Both the position numbers and the translations under genes were made by a program. A stretch of DNA of 23,231 nt. It comes from an uncultured Lachnospiraceae bacterium. GTDB lineage: Bacteria; Bacillota; Clostridia; Lachnospirales; Lachnospiraceae. The stretch's first letter is position 1; each line of letters opens with the position of its first letter. The notes below the pieces were generated by a model that had not been told where the DNA came from, searched no databases, and was given only the letters and a program-made list of their open reading frames with translations. This document shows positions 13,817 to 21,671 of this stretch, piece by piece. The DNA lies in NCBI GenBank assembly GCA_910577655.1, contig CAJTOW010000069.1, positions 1 to 23,231 of the forward strand, written 5' to 3'.

Positions 13817-14587
13817 ATGTTAAATGAGAAGAATAAGGAACTGCTGGACAGGCTGGGACTGGAGTATCCTTGTGTAGCAGTCAAATTCCGGTTTGAGAGA
13901 CCAAAGGTACCTTGTTATGATGGGGAGAAGCTGGCTTATTGTCAGTATGTGAAATATACACAGGATACGGGAAAGCATTTTTATATAACCAAGGAGAATG
14001 ATGCATGCTATGGGAAAATGGCATTGGGGATGATTGACAAGCCGCCTGTTACAGCCAGTGGACAGGCCGGATATGATTTTGGATGTTATAAATCACCGGT
14101 GGGTTGTCAGCAGCTCTATCAGAAGCTGCCTGTTCTGGAGCCTCATACGATCCGGTTTGTGGAGTTTTGTCCGGCAGCCGACTGCGATTTTGATCCGGAT
14201 TTGCTGTTTTTTGTGGCGGATCTGCCGCAGAGCGATATTATCATGCGGGCTACCAGCTACATATCGGGGGATCTGTGGGAATCCAAATCCTCACCGGTTA
14301 TCAGTTGTGCCTGGATGTATGCGTATCCGGTTATCAGCGGTAAGGTAAATCATATTACTACTGGTTATTACCATGGCCTGCGCCGCCGGAAAGCCTATCC
14401 GGCAGGTCTGCGGATGATCTCAGTCCCATTTCAGAAGCTGCCGGAGTTCTTCGCGGCGTTGGAGGAAATGGACTGGACGCTTATTGCTTTCAGGGAAGAT
14501 GCGGAAAGTAAGGCGGAATTGCAGAGACGTATAGATCATTGGCAGGAGATGGCCTCCGAAATAGGAAGTCATGTAGATTTGCATTAA
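13817..14587 (+). CDS. DUF169 family protein
   Basis: From the chosen ATG (ACGGAGA 6 nt upstream) the protein is 256 residues; an ATG at 13781 is in frame but has no ribosome site. The N-terminus (LLDRLGLEYPCVAVKF), the Cys-containing segments (KLAYCQYVKY, NDACYGKMALGM) and the later ISCAWMYAYPVISGKVN stretch match my memory of the DUF169/COG2043 family. The biochemical role of this family is not established to my knowledge. About ten cysteines, several in conserved-looking positions, would allow metal or cofactor binding. It is soluble, with no signal peptide. Its place behind a TRAP operon suggests a link to sugar-acid metabolism, but it could be an unrelated single gene. Confidence 0.75.
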   Translation: MLNEKNKELLDRLGLEYPCVAVKFRFERPKVPCYDGEKLAYCQYVKYTQDTGKHFYITKENDACYGKMALGMIDKPPVTASGQAGYDFGCYKSPVGCQQLYQKLPVLEPHTIRFVEFCPAADCDFDPDLLFFVADLPQSDIIMRATSYISGDLWESKSSPVISCAWMYAYPVISGKVNHITTGYYHGLRRRKAYPAGLRMISVPFQKLPEFFAALEEMDWTLIAFREDAESKAELQRRIDHWQEMASEIGSHVDLH

Positions 14588-14598
14588 TGGAAGATGAA

Positions 14599-14694
14599 GG
14601 AGCTGTGAAAAAGTCAGAATTTTCTGTAGAGACAACGAACTGATACGGCAAAACGTGGTTGTCCTGATTGCAGGAAATACTTTCTCACAGCTCC
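14599..14694. repeat. Long hairpin element A (GGRGCTGTGA family)
   Basis: Outer arms GGAGCTGTGAAAAAGT (14599-14614) and ACTTTCTCACAGCTCC (14679-14694) pair at 15 of 16 positions. Inner arms GACAAC and GTTGTC form a second stem. A T-run follows on the plus strand. It lies 12 nt past the DUF169 stop, between convergent genes, and should terminate transcription. Its outer arm and architecture match element B at 22689-22796, so it is probably a dispersed MITE-like element serving as terminator. Confidence 0.75.
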
Positions 14695-14783
14695 CTTTTT
14701 TCGGAATATGCTCTTCGGCTTTTTTGCGTACTTTCTTGTGGAAGTATAGTTTGAATACATTTTAAGCTGTTACTTCACAGGTT

Positions 14784-16313
14784 CTACAAAGCCGCCCTCT
14801 CCGCCACCTCATGATTCAGCTCCCGCAGCCTCCCATACAAGGTCCGGAATACCCCATACCCCCAGTCATACTCCGAAGCCCTGCCGGCATCCGGATAAAA
14901 GGTCTTATCTGTATGAACCATACGATCTACAGCGGTGCGGATATCCGGGCAGGCGCCGGTGCCGACAGCTGCCAGGATTGCAGCACCCAGGGAGGCGGCT
15001 TCCGTGACCTGATTGGTGTGAATGATTCTTCCGGTACAGTCGGCCTTCAGCTGTAGCAGCTTGTCTGTCCGGGCGCCGCCGCCGATGGCGTGGAGGGGGC
15101 CTGTGGGGATGCCGATGTTTTCCAGTGCCTCGATATTCTGCCGCAGGTCATAAGCCATGCTGTCCAGAACAGCCCGGGTAATATCCGCCTTGGTATGATG
15201 GGCGCGCATGTGCAGGATCGCGGCAGCAGAGGCCGGATCAGACACCGGAGTCTCACAGCCATTGATGTGGGGCAGCACGAAGACATCCGCGATCCGGTCA
15301 GAGCTGCTCTCGATCAGATAACGGTAGGGATCCAGTCCATGGGCCAGCGCGTGAGCCTCTTCTCCGCCGCAGAACAGATTTTTGTACCATTTCAGGAGCA
15401 CCCCGGCATTCTGGTTCAGGGACATGACGGAATACCGGCCCTCCAGTACATGGGGAATACATGGGAAATGGCACCGCAGCACACCATCTGGCTGGGGGAT
15501 CCCCTTGTGGATCGCCATCAGCACCTCCACTGTCCCAATGGCATTCATGGTCTGGCCCGGATCAATGGCTCCACAGCCGATGGTTCCGCAGGTCTGGTCG
15601 TGGGAGCCCAGGATAATCCGTGTTTCAGCCGGAAGGCCCAGCATTTCCCCCAGATCCTGCCGGATCCGGCCCAGGTCCGTGGCAGCCTTCAGCGGAGCGG
15701 ACAGCTTCCCGGGGTCGATCCCGGTCAGTTCCAGAACCTTCTGATCCCAGTCAAGGGTCTGTATGTTCAACAGCATTCCACGGCTGGCCACGGAATAATC
15801 GATGACAGTCTCCCCGGACAGACACCAGGTCAGATAATCCTCCACACATAAGAATTTCCAGGCTCTGTGAAAGATTTCCGACTCATGCTCCTTAAACCAC
15901 ATCAGCTTGTTTACCATATAGATGGGCGAAAATGGGAGTCCGGTCCGCTGGAAAAGCTCCTTTTCGTCTGCATGCTCCTGCCACCACAGGTTCTGTGCCC
16001 CGGTCCGGGTATCGACTGTGGTGATGAAATTGTAAAGGGGACGGCCCTGGCAGTCAAAGGGGGCCACGGTCTGGGCAGCAGATGACACGGCCAGGGCCCG
16101 GACTGTCTGGTTCAGGTCAGAGAGCCGGGACGCCACCTGGGAAAGCACAGATTTTGCCCCATTCCAGATATGGGCCGGGGCCAGCTCAGCCCACCCGTCC
16201 TGGGGCGTGATCAGCGGATAGTCCTGGCAGGCGGCGGCGAGAATGCGGCCTTCTTCATCAAAGGCCAGTGCTTTTATGCCGGAGGTTCCGGCGTCGAGTC
16301 CGATGTAACACAT
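14784..16313 (-). CDS. FGGY-family carbohydrate kinase
   Basis: The protein is 509 residues, a full-length FGGY kinase of two actin-like domains. Seen motifs are the N-terminal phosphate loop YIGLDAGTSGIKALAFD, the catalytic Asp239 in GSHDQTCGTIGCGA, and the adenosine-binding GGGARTDKLLQLKAD near the C-terminus. FGGY enzymes phosphorylate ketoses, polyols or sugar acids using ATP; the xylulokinase/fuculokinase-like form is closest by look, but specificity cannot be read here. AAGGAGA lies 6 nt from the ATG. It is downstream of rpiR on the same strand with a 110-nt gap containing hairpins, so it is probably cotranscribed and under RpiR control together with the divergent TRAP operon. Confidence 0.93.
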   Translation of the reverse strand: MCYIGLDAGTSGIKALAFDEEGRILAAACQDYPLITPQDGWAELAPAHIWNGAKSVLSQVASRLSDLNQTVRALAVSSAAQTVAPFDCQGRPLYNFITTVDTRTGAQNLWWQEHADEKELFQRTGLPFSPIYMVNKLMWFKEHESEIFHRAWKFLCVEDYLTWCLSGETVIDYSVASRGMLLNIQTLDWDQKVLELTGIDPGKLSAPLKAATDLGRIRQDLGEMLGLPAETRIILGSHDQTCGTIGCGAIDPGQTMNAIGTVEVLMAIHKGIPQPDGVLRCHFPCIPHVLEGRYSVMSLNQNAGVLLKWYKNLFCGGEEAHALAHGLDPYRYLIESSSDRIADVFVLPHINGCETPVSDPASAAAILHMRAHHTKADITRAVLDSMAYDLRQNIEALENIGIPTGPLHAIGGGARTDKLLQLKADCTGRIIHTNQVTEAASLGAAILAAVGTGACPDIRTAVDRMVHTDKTFYPDAGRASEYDWGYGVFRTLYGRLRELNHEVAERAAL

Positions 16314-16358
16314 GGCAGTTCTCCTTGGATATATATTTCATTCCGGCATCCTGGCAAG

Positions 16359-16375
16359 GGACACCTGCGGTGTCC
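16359..16375. other. Hairpin upstream of the kinase gene
   Basis: GGACACC (16359-16365) pairs with GGTGTCC (16369-16375) around a 3-nt loop. A second GGACACC at 16390-16396 could compete for the same partner, giving alternative folds in the rpiR-kinase intergenic RNA. Confidence 0.4.
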
Positions 16376-16403
16376 TGGGGGGCTGTGCCGGACACCTGGC
16401 GGA

Positions 16404-16425
16404 AAAGGATTTTCAAAGATCCTTT
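16404..16425 (-). terminator. Hairpin immediately after rpiR
   Basis: AAAGGAT (16404-16410) and ATCCTTT (16419-16425) form a 7-bp stem that, on the minus strand, begins at the rpiR stop codon and ends in TCCTTTTCC. It may partly terminate the transcript, making the kinase gene less expressed than rpiR. Confidence 0.45.
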
Positions 16426-17299
16426 AGAATTTCGTATCCCCCAGTGCCTTCCGCGTCTTCTGCAGATTTTCGTAATAGTGTGCCTCATTCCGGAAGGACA
16501 GAATAGTGATCAGTGTGTCAATAACCGTCAGCTGTGCGATCCGCGAAGACAGGGCTTCACTTTTGTAAAATGTCTCCGATGAGGAGGTAAACAGGCTGAC
16601 GTCACTGTATTTCAGTATCGGTGATTTCCCCCAGTTGGTGATGGTGATGCATTTTGCGCCGGTGTCGTGGGCCAGGGCCAGGGCCTCGATGGTACTGAGT
16701 GTGGCGCCGGAATGGGAGATGGCGATGGCCACATCCTTTTCTGTCAGGATGGACAGCAGCATCCGCTGCATGTTGTTGTCTGTGTAGGAGTAAGCGGCGA
16801 TGCCGATCCGCAGCAGCTTGTTGACCGCGTCGTCGGCCACATTCCTGGAGCCGCCGGCAGCCAGAAAGACCACCTTCTCCGCTTTGCTGATGTAGTCGGC
16901 GGCAGTCTCCAGATGCTGGAAATCCAGCACATTCAGGGTAGCCCCCAGGACCTGGGTGTAGGAATAGAAGATCTTGTGGGCAATGACCGGGACGCTGTCA
17001 TCTTTGGACAGGCTTTCATGGAACTGCTTTACAGGATCAATGGTATCCTGGGCCACGCTGATCTTTAAAGCCTGGAAGCCTTTGTAGCCAAGCTTCTTGG
17101 AGAGCCGTACCAGGGTGGCTTCACTGGTCTGGCACTGTTCGGCCGTTTCCGTGATGGACATGTGTATGATCTCATTGCTGTGGCCGGCGATATAGTCACA
17201 GATGGCTTGTTCCCGTGGACTCAGCTTGACAGACTGGGTGCAGGCAAGAAATGACCGTTTATTTGTCATGTCTGTTTCTGAATTCAAAAATTCGTTCAT
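16424..17299 (-). CDS. MurR/RpiR-family transcriptional regulator
   Basis: The protein is 291 residues. An N-terminal helix-turn-helix (about 27-86) contains LSPREQAICDYIAGH and TSEATLVRLSKKLGYKGFQ. A C-terminal SIS sugar-phosphate-binding domain (about 118-260) contains VVFLAAGGSRNVADD and DVAIAISHSGATLSTIEAL. RpiR proteins sense a phosphosugar and control nearby catabolic genes, which fits the FGGY kinase behind it and the divergent TRAP operon. Four near-identical 15-nt palindromes in the 267-nt divergent region are the likely operators, including two on its own promoter, so autoregulation is likely. GGGAGG lies just upstream of the ATG. Confidence 0.95.
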   Translation of the reverse strand: MNEFLNSETDMTNKRSFLACTQSVKLSPREQAICDYIAGHSNEIIHMSITETAEQCQTSEATLVRLSKKLGYKGFQALKISVAQDTIDPVKQFHESLSKDDSVPVIAHKIFYSYTQVLGATLNVLDFQHLETAADYISKAEKVVFLAAGGSRNVADDAVNKLLRIGIAAYSYTDNNMQRMLLSILTEKDVAIAISHSGATLSTIEALALAHDTGAKCITITNWGKSPILKYSDVSLFTSSSETFYKSEALSSRIAQLTVIDTLITILSFRNEAHYYENLQKTRKALGDTKF

Positions 17300-17335
17300 G
17301 ATTCCTCCCGGATTTCTAATATACTCTTAATCTCC

Positions 17336-17364
17336 ATTATAAAACGCATGAAAGTTTTTTTCAA
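17336..17364 (-). promoter_or_regulatory. Sigma-A promoter of rpiR
   Basis: On the minus strand TTGAAA (17364-17359) and a consensus TATAAT (17341-17336) are separated by 17 nt. One operator palindrome covers the -35 box and another lies directly upstream. Confidence 0.8.
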
Positions 17365-17383
17365 TATATGAAAATTATTTTCA
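17349..17383. promoter_or_regulatory. Two candidate RpiR operators at the rpiR promoter
   Basis: TGAAAGTTTTTTTCA (17349-17363) and TGAAAATTATTTTCA (17369-17383) are palindromic 15-mers spaced 20 nt centre to centre, about two helical turns. The same motif recurs at the divergent TRAP promoter. Confidence 0.65.
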
Positions 17384-17463
17384 TATTTTACACAAAATAC
17401 CAAGAGGAAATTTGTGAATTAGTGCTAAAAATACAGAATATACGGAATAAGTATAAAAATTAC

Positions 17464-17492
17464 TTGCAAATATCCAGTTAAAATGCTAAAAT
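17464..17492 (+). promoter_or_regulatory. Sigma-A promoter of the second TRAP operon
   Basis: TTGCAA (17464-17469) and TAAAAT (17487-17492) are separated by 17 nt. The -10 box is embedded in an operator palindrome. Confidence 0.65.
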
Positions 17493-17542
17493 TATTTTCA
17501 CAAACCTCCAGATCGATTGCACTGGAATGAAAATTATTTTCA
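17486..17542. promoter_or_regulatory. Two candidate RpiR operators at the TRAP promoter
   Basis: CTAAAATTATTTTCA (17486-17500) covers the -10 box and likely start site. A perfect copy, TGAAAATTATTTTCA (17528-17542), lies in the leader. Both are followed by CAAAC, so an 18-nt direct repeat is shared (AAAATTATTTTCACAAAC). This placement predicts repression of the transporter. Confidence 0.65.
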
Positions 17543-17566
17543 CAAACGCCGAAAGGAGAAGAGATT

Positions 17567-18661
17567 ATGAAAAAACGGTTTTTATCAATGTTGCTGGGTA
17601 TTTCCATGGCAGTATCACTGACAGCCTGTGGCGGCGGTTCATCAGCGCCGGCTCCGGCTGCTACGGCAGCAGGCAGCACAGAGTCCGGCAGTACCGGGGC
17701 GGAAGCAGACAGCGGGAAAGCAGCAGGCGGCAATGAGGAAGCAGGCGCAAAGTCGGATGTAAAGACTACGTATCTGAATTTCGCCCATAACCGTTCCGAG
17801 GATGATGCATTCGGCATAGCGGTGAAGGAAGCCAGCGATCTGCTGTATGAGGCCACGGACGGGGCCTATGCATTTCAGATATATCCCTCCGGAACCTATG
17901 CGTCCCTGAGTGACTGTATGGAGGCAGTATCCGGCGGTACCCTGGATTTTTCCTGGTACGATACGGGGATGGATTATGCAGAGCGTCTGGGTGTGCTTTT
18001 ATCCCCCTTCTGCTTTGACAGTTACGATCACTGGCGGGCGTTCAAGCAGTCTGATGTATATAAGGAATTTGTCCAGGATATGAGCGATACCTGCAATGTC
18101 CATCATTTCGGATATTTCACCTTTGGCTTCCGCATGGTCACGGGAAATGAGATCTGGAAGACACCGGAGGAATTCGCGCCGGTGAAGCTGAGAATGGCAG
18201 TCCAGCCGCCCTATCCGGCCATTGCTACCGTACTGAATTGTACCGGAGAGCCTCTGGATGCCAATGAAGTCTACACGGCACTGCAGACCGGCGTGTTTGA
18301 CGGGCAGGAGAATCCTTATTCCGATATCATTTCCAGAAAATTCTATGAGGTGCAGAAGTACATCATCAAGACCGAGCATGTGCTTTCAGTAGGAGGCGTG
18401 GCCTGCTCCAGCAAATGCTGGGACAGTCTGGATGCAGAGACCCAGGCAGCAGTCACGGAGGCAGTGGAGTATATTCTGGAAGCAGTGGACAAGGCTACCA
18501 TTGACGGGGCGCCGGAGCAGGAGAAATTCCTTGAGGAGCAGGGCTGTGAGGTCGTGACGGTGGAGGACAAGGCTCCATTCAAGGACCGGGCATATCTGGT
18601 ATTTGAGCAGTATCCTGAGTTTGAATATTACTATACTAAGATTCAGGAAGTGGAGTATTGA
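17567..18661 (+). CDS. TRAP transporter substrate-binding lipoprotein (DctP family), second system
   Basis: The protein is 364 residues. A lipoprotein signal ends at VSLTAC with Cys21, then a long Ala/Gly/Ser/Glu tether runs to about residue 65. The DctP fold is indicated by VKLRMAVQPP with the ligand-carboxylate Arg209, and by EVYTALQTGVFDGQENPYSDII. It is clearly homologous to, but diverged from, the binding protein at 10710, especially in the substrate region (MAVQPPYPAI against TMDDKLQIAC), so a different ligand is likely. AAAGGAG lies 9 nt upstream of the ATG. The gene heads an operon with dctQ and dctM-type genes and is divergent from rpiR. A 129-nt gap with a small hairpin follows before the permease genes, which may set unequal expression. 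Confidence 0.95.
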   Translation: MKKRFLSMLLGISMAVSLTACGGGSSAPAPAATAAGSTESGSTGAEADSGKAAGGNEEAGAKSDVKTTYLNFAHNRSEDDAFGIAVKEASDLLYEATDGAYAFQIYPSGTYASLSDCMEAVSGGTLDFSWYDTGMDYAERLGVLLSPFCFDSYDHWRAFKQSDVYKEFVQDMSDTCNVHHFGYFTFGFRMVTGNEIWKTPEEFAPVKLRMAVQPPYPAIATVLNCTGEPLDANEVYTALQTGVFDGQENPYSDIISRKFYEVQKYIIKTEHVLSVGGVACSSKCWDSLDAETQAAVTEAVEYILEAVDKATIDGAPEQEKFLEEQGCEVVTVEDKAPFKDRAYLVFEQYPEFEYYYTKIQEVEY

Positions 18662-18790
18662 TCTGTTGCGGGCACATATTGCAGAACCATCTTATTCTGC
18701 GTCATTGCCAGGGCTCTGTCTGTGAGTGGTCCGACCGGCATCTGGTATAAGAAGGTGCAGTGGGGCATGTCCTGATGGCAAGGAGGTTTT

Positions 18791-19279
18791 ATGGAGAAAG
18801 TCAAAAAATGCAATGAATTTCTGAAAAAGGCCGAGCTGGTCATAGGAACAGCCGGACTGCTGGTGATCTTCTTTTTGATCACAATCAATATCATCCGGCG
18901 GTATTTCCTCCACAATGCCTGGGGCTGGAGCGGGGAACTCAATGGTTTTATCTATGCGTGGATCGCATTTCTGTCAGCAGCTTATGCCCTGGCAGATGAC
19001 AACCATGTGAAGATCACCATTCTGAAGGACCGCCTTGGGGAACGGTTCAACCATGTTGTCCGGCTCTTCACGGATCTGGTCTCCATTGTGGGTTTTGTGT
19101 GGCTGTGTTTTCCCACCTGTTCAGCCCTGAGGTCCATGAAATACACGGCAGCTCTGCGGTGGCCCAAGGGGATCGTATACTCCGGGCTGCTGGTGGGATT
19201 CATTCTTTATATTATTCATTTTGTGATTCTGGTTATTGGGCATATTTATTATCTCAGGTATCAGAAGGAACTGCTGTAA
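18791..19279 (+). CDS. TRAP transporter small permease (DctQ family), second system
   Basis: A 162-residue membrane protein with four predicted helices. The family motif region is AWGWSGELNGFIYAWIAFL, followed by the charged loop ADDNHVKI that is typical of DctQ. It should associate with the large subunit encoded 12 nt downstream. AAGGAGG lies 5 nt before the ATG. A small hairpin (GCAGAA/TTCTGC, 18681-18700) sits in the gap upstream. Confidence 0.93.
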   Translation: MEKVKKCNEFLKKAELVIGTAGLLVIFFLITINIIRRYFLHNAWGWSGELNGFIYAWIAFLSAAYALADDNHVKITILKDRLGERFNHVVRLFTDLVSIVGFVWLCFPTCSALRSMKYTAALRWPKGIVYSGLLVGFILYIIHFVILVIGHIYYLRYQKELL

Positions 19280-19291
19280 GGGAGGTGCGTT

Positions 19292-20581
19292 ATGGGATTT
19301 ATATGGTTTATGATACTTTTTTTCCTGCTGATTCTCATAGGCATGCCCATCACCATTGCCATGATCATCCTGTCCTTCTTTTATCTGGAGATCAAAGGTG
19401 TGCCGGTGGAGACCATGGCGGCTAATATGTTCACGGGCATGACCAGTTTTGTGCTGCTGGCCATTCCGCTGTTTATCCTGACGGCGGAGGTCATGGACCG
19501 GACCAGGGTGACGGACCGGATGTTCCGGTTTGCCAATGGGCTGGTGGGTTATATGCCTGGTGGTCTGGCCCATGTGAATATCATCACGTCGGTGATATTT
19601 GCCGGGATGTCCGGGGCAGCGGTGGCGGATGTGGGCGGCATCGGTCATGTGTGCCAGTCAGAAATGGTGAAGAAGGGATATTCTCCCTATTACAGCGCGG
19701 GGATTACCATGTCCTCCTCCCTGATTGGACCCATCATCCCGCCTTCCATTCCGGTAATTATTTATTCCATGGCTACCGGGGCGTCCGTGGGCAAGCTGCT
19801 CTTCGCCGGGGTGGTGCCTGGGCTTCTCATGGGAATTGCGCTGATGGCATATGCATTTGTGTGCGCGAAGCTTTACAGTCATCCCCAGGAGCCTATGGTG
19901 GCGTGGCGGGTCTATGTGTCAGAACTTGCCCGCGCCTTCTTTGCCAGTCTTCCGGCGCTGCTGACACCGGCGATCCTTTTGCTTTGCATCTACACGGGGA
20001 TCACTACCACCACGGAAGCCGCCGCCCTGGCGGTATGTTATGCGCTGTTCCTTGGGCTGGTGCTCTTTAGAACTTTGAGTTTTCCGGATTTTGTGGATTC
20101 TTTTAAGAGCGTGTTCAAAAAATGTGGACCAGTTCTGCTTGCCATCCCGGCAGGCAAGGCATTCGGTTATGTCCTGACCACGGAAAATGTCCAGGCGCGT
20201 CTTTACGACCTGATGTTTTCTGTGTCCGGCGGCAATAAGTGGCTCATTCTCATCATGATTATGGCTTTGTTCCTGGTACTGGGGATGCTGTCCGATCCAA
20301 ATGTCAACATCATGCTGTTTGCCCCCATGGTGGCGTCCATTGCGGTCAGCGTAGGTTTTGACGAGATTCATTTCGGTATCCTGCTGATCCTTAATGCCAT
20401 GCTGGGCAATATCACTCCGCCCGTGGGCAATGTTCTGATGGCCGTAGTGGCCCTGGAGGGACTGGATTATGGGAAGACCTGTCGGGCACTGGCGGCGCCC
20501 CTGGCTGTTCTGGTGGGAGTGCTGGTGCTTCTGGTCTTGTGTCCGCCGCTGTGTACCTGGCTGCCGGGGCTGATTATGTAG
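19292..20581 (+). CDS. TRAP transporter large permease (DctM family), second system
   Basis: The 429-residue protein is hydrophobic and built of two inverted-repeat halves. Landmarks include FAGMSGAAVADVGGIGHV and SLIGPIIPPSIPVIIYSMATGASVG in the first half, and MLGNITPPVGNVLM near the C-terminus. It forms the ion-coupled translocation channel for the ligand delivered by the binding protein at 17567. The ribosome site GGGAGGTG precedes the ATG by about 5 nt. The frame does not overlap the small subunit gene. Downstream, a 161-nt gap leads to the aldolase gene on the same strand. Confidence 0.95.
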   Translation: MGFIWFMILFFLLILIGMPITIAMIILSFFYLEIKGVPVETMAANMFTGMTSFVLLAIPLFILTAEVMDRTRVTDRMFRFANGLVGYMPGGLAHVNIITSVIFAGMSGAAVADVGGIGHVCQSEMVKKGYSPYYSAGITMSSSLIGPIIPPSIPVIIYSMATGASVGKLLFAGVVPGLLMGIALMAYAFVCAKLYSHPQEPMVAWRVYVSELARAFFASLPALLTPAILLLCIYTGITTTTEAAALAVCYALFLGLVLFRTLSFPDFVDSFKSVFKKCGPVLLAIPAGKAFGYVLTTENVQARLYDLMFSVSGGNKWLILIMIMALFLVLGMLSDPNVNIMLFAPMVASIAVSVGFDEIHFGILLILNAMLGNITPPVGNVLMAVVALEGLDYGKTCRALAAPLAVLVGVLVLLVLCPPLCTWLPGLIM

Positions 20582-20742
20582 AAATCAACAGGTGTTTGGT
20601 GACAAAGGTTTTGCCTGCGTCTGGCTGCAGTTGCTGGACATCAGTGGACAATAACCACGTTTGAACAGTAACAGACACAGAGCTGACGGGAGGTTGACAC
20701 AACCGCCTCCATAAATATAGAATAGAGGAGAACAATACAATT

Positions 20743-21585
20743 ATGGCAATGTTAGGAAAAGAAGTCCGTATGAGACGTCTTGTAAATCCAAAGAGCAACA
20801 AAATGATGGCGATTACTGTTGATCATGCCATCTCCAGGGGGATTGCCCCCATGACCGGGATCCAGCCGATCCAGAATGCCATTGACCGGATTATAGCCGG
20901 ACACCCCGATGCCATGACCATGACCAAGGGGATCGCGGAGCGGTGCATGTACCAGCATGCCGGAGAGGTATCTCTGCTGCTGAAATGCTCCAGCTACGCA
21001 CCGGTACATCCTACCAGGGACGCAGTGTTCGGCAGTGTGGACGAGGCCGTGCGCATGGGTGCGGACGCAGTGTCTGTGGGAGCCATGACTCTGGGAGATT
21101 TCCAGGATGTCCAGTTTGAGGAGATCGGCAGGATTGCCGAAGAATGTATGGTAAAGGGAATGCCTCTGGTAGCCCATATTTATCCTAAAGGGGAGCATGT
21201 TCCTGCAGACCAGCGCACCTCCTGGGAAAATATCGCTTACTGCTGCCGCAGCGCCTGTGAACTGGGAGTGGATATCGTGAAGACCACCTATACAGGGGAT
21301 CCCGATTCCATGGCAAAGGTCATTTCCTGCGTCCCCTCCAGCTTCCGGGTGGTGATCCAGGGCGGCGATGCCTGCAGAACCCTGGAGGATTACCTGCAAA
21401 TGACCAGGGACGCCATGGACTGCGGAGTGGGCGGAGTCACCATGGGGCGGTTTGTGTGGGATTACAAGGATGTGACGGCCCTGGTGGTCACCCTCCGGTA
21501 TATGATCCATGAGGGATACAGCGTGAAGGAGGCCAGAGAGCTTTTGACACAGCTGGAGCATGACCGGAATTATGAAGATTTTTAA
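20743..21585 (+). CDS. DhnA-type class I aldolase (DeoC/LsrF-like family)
   Basis: The protein is 280 residues, a single TIM barrel. The N-terminus (MLGKEVRMRRLVNPKSNKMM) and ITVDHAISRG with Asp27-His28 match the COG1830 family. That family holds archaeal-type fructose-bisphosphate aldolase, 2-amino-3,7-dideoxy-D-threo-hept-6-ulosonate synthase and LsrF. The Schiff-base lysine is probably Lys180 in VDIVKTTYTGD, and the phosphate-binding end is GVGGVTMGRFVW. In this context I infer cleavage (or thiolysis) of a phosphorylated keto-sugar acid made by the FGGY kinase. A biosynthetic role cannot be excluded. GAGGAG lies about 12 nt before the ATG. It is followed after 86 nt by the dehydrogenase gene, probably in one transcript. 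Confidence 0.85.
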   Translation: MAMLGKEVRMRRLVNPKSNKMMAITVDHAISRGIAPMTGIQPIQNAIDRIIAGHPDAMTMTKGIAERCMYQHAGEVSLLLKCSSYAPVHPTRDAVFGSVDEAVRMGADAVSVGAMTLGDFQDVQFEEIGRIAEECMVKGMPLVAHIYPKGEHVPADQRTSWENIAYCCRSACELGVDIVKTTYTGDPDSMAKVISCVPSSFRVVIQGGDACRTLEDYLQMTRDAMDCGVGGVTMGRFVWDYKDVTALVVTLRYMIHEGYSVKEARELLTQLEHDRNYEDF

Positions 21586-21671
21586 ATACATAACTATGTG
21601 CACCCGCAGTTTCCCCGCACCTGCCTTTATGGCTGATTCCGGGAGTACATAAATTGAAAATGGAGGGTACT

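Noticed and set aside
20661..20690. Possible further palindrome copy (TTTGAACAGTAACAG)
   Set aside because: The arm reads GAACAGTAAC rather than GAACTGTTAC and there is no matching partner, so it is not counted.
20694..20721. TTGACA-16-TATAGA promoter just upstream of the aldolase gene
   Set aside because: The start site would fall on or after the Shine-Dalgarno (about 20725-20730), leaving no usable leader. The boxes also overlap a small inverted repeat, so I do not call a promoter.
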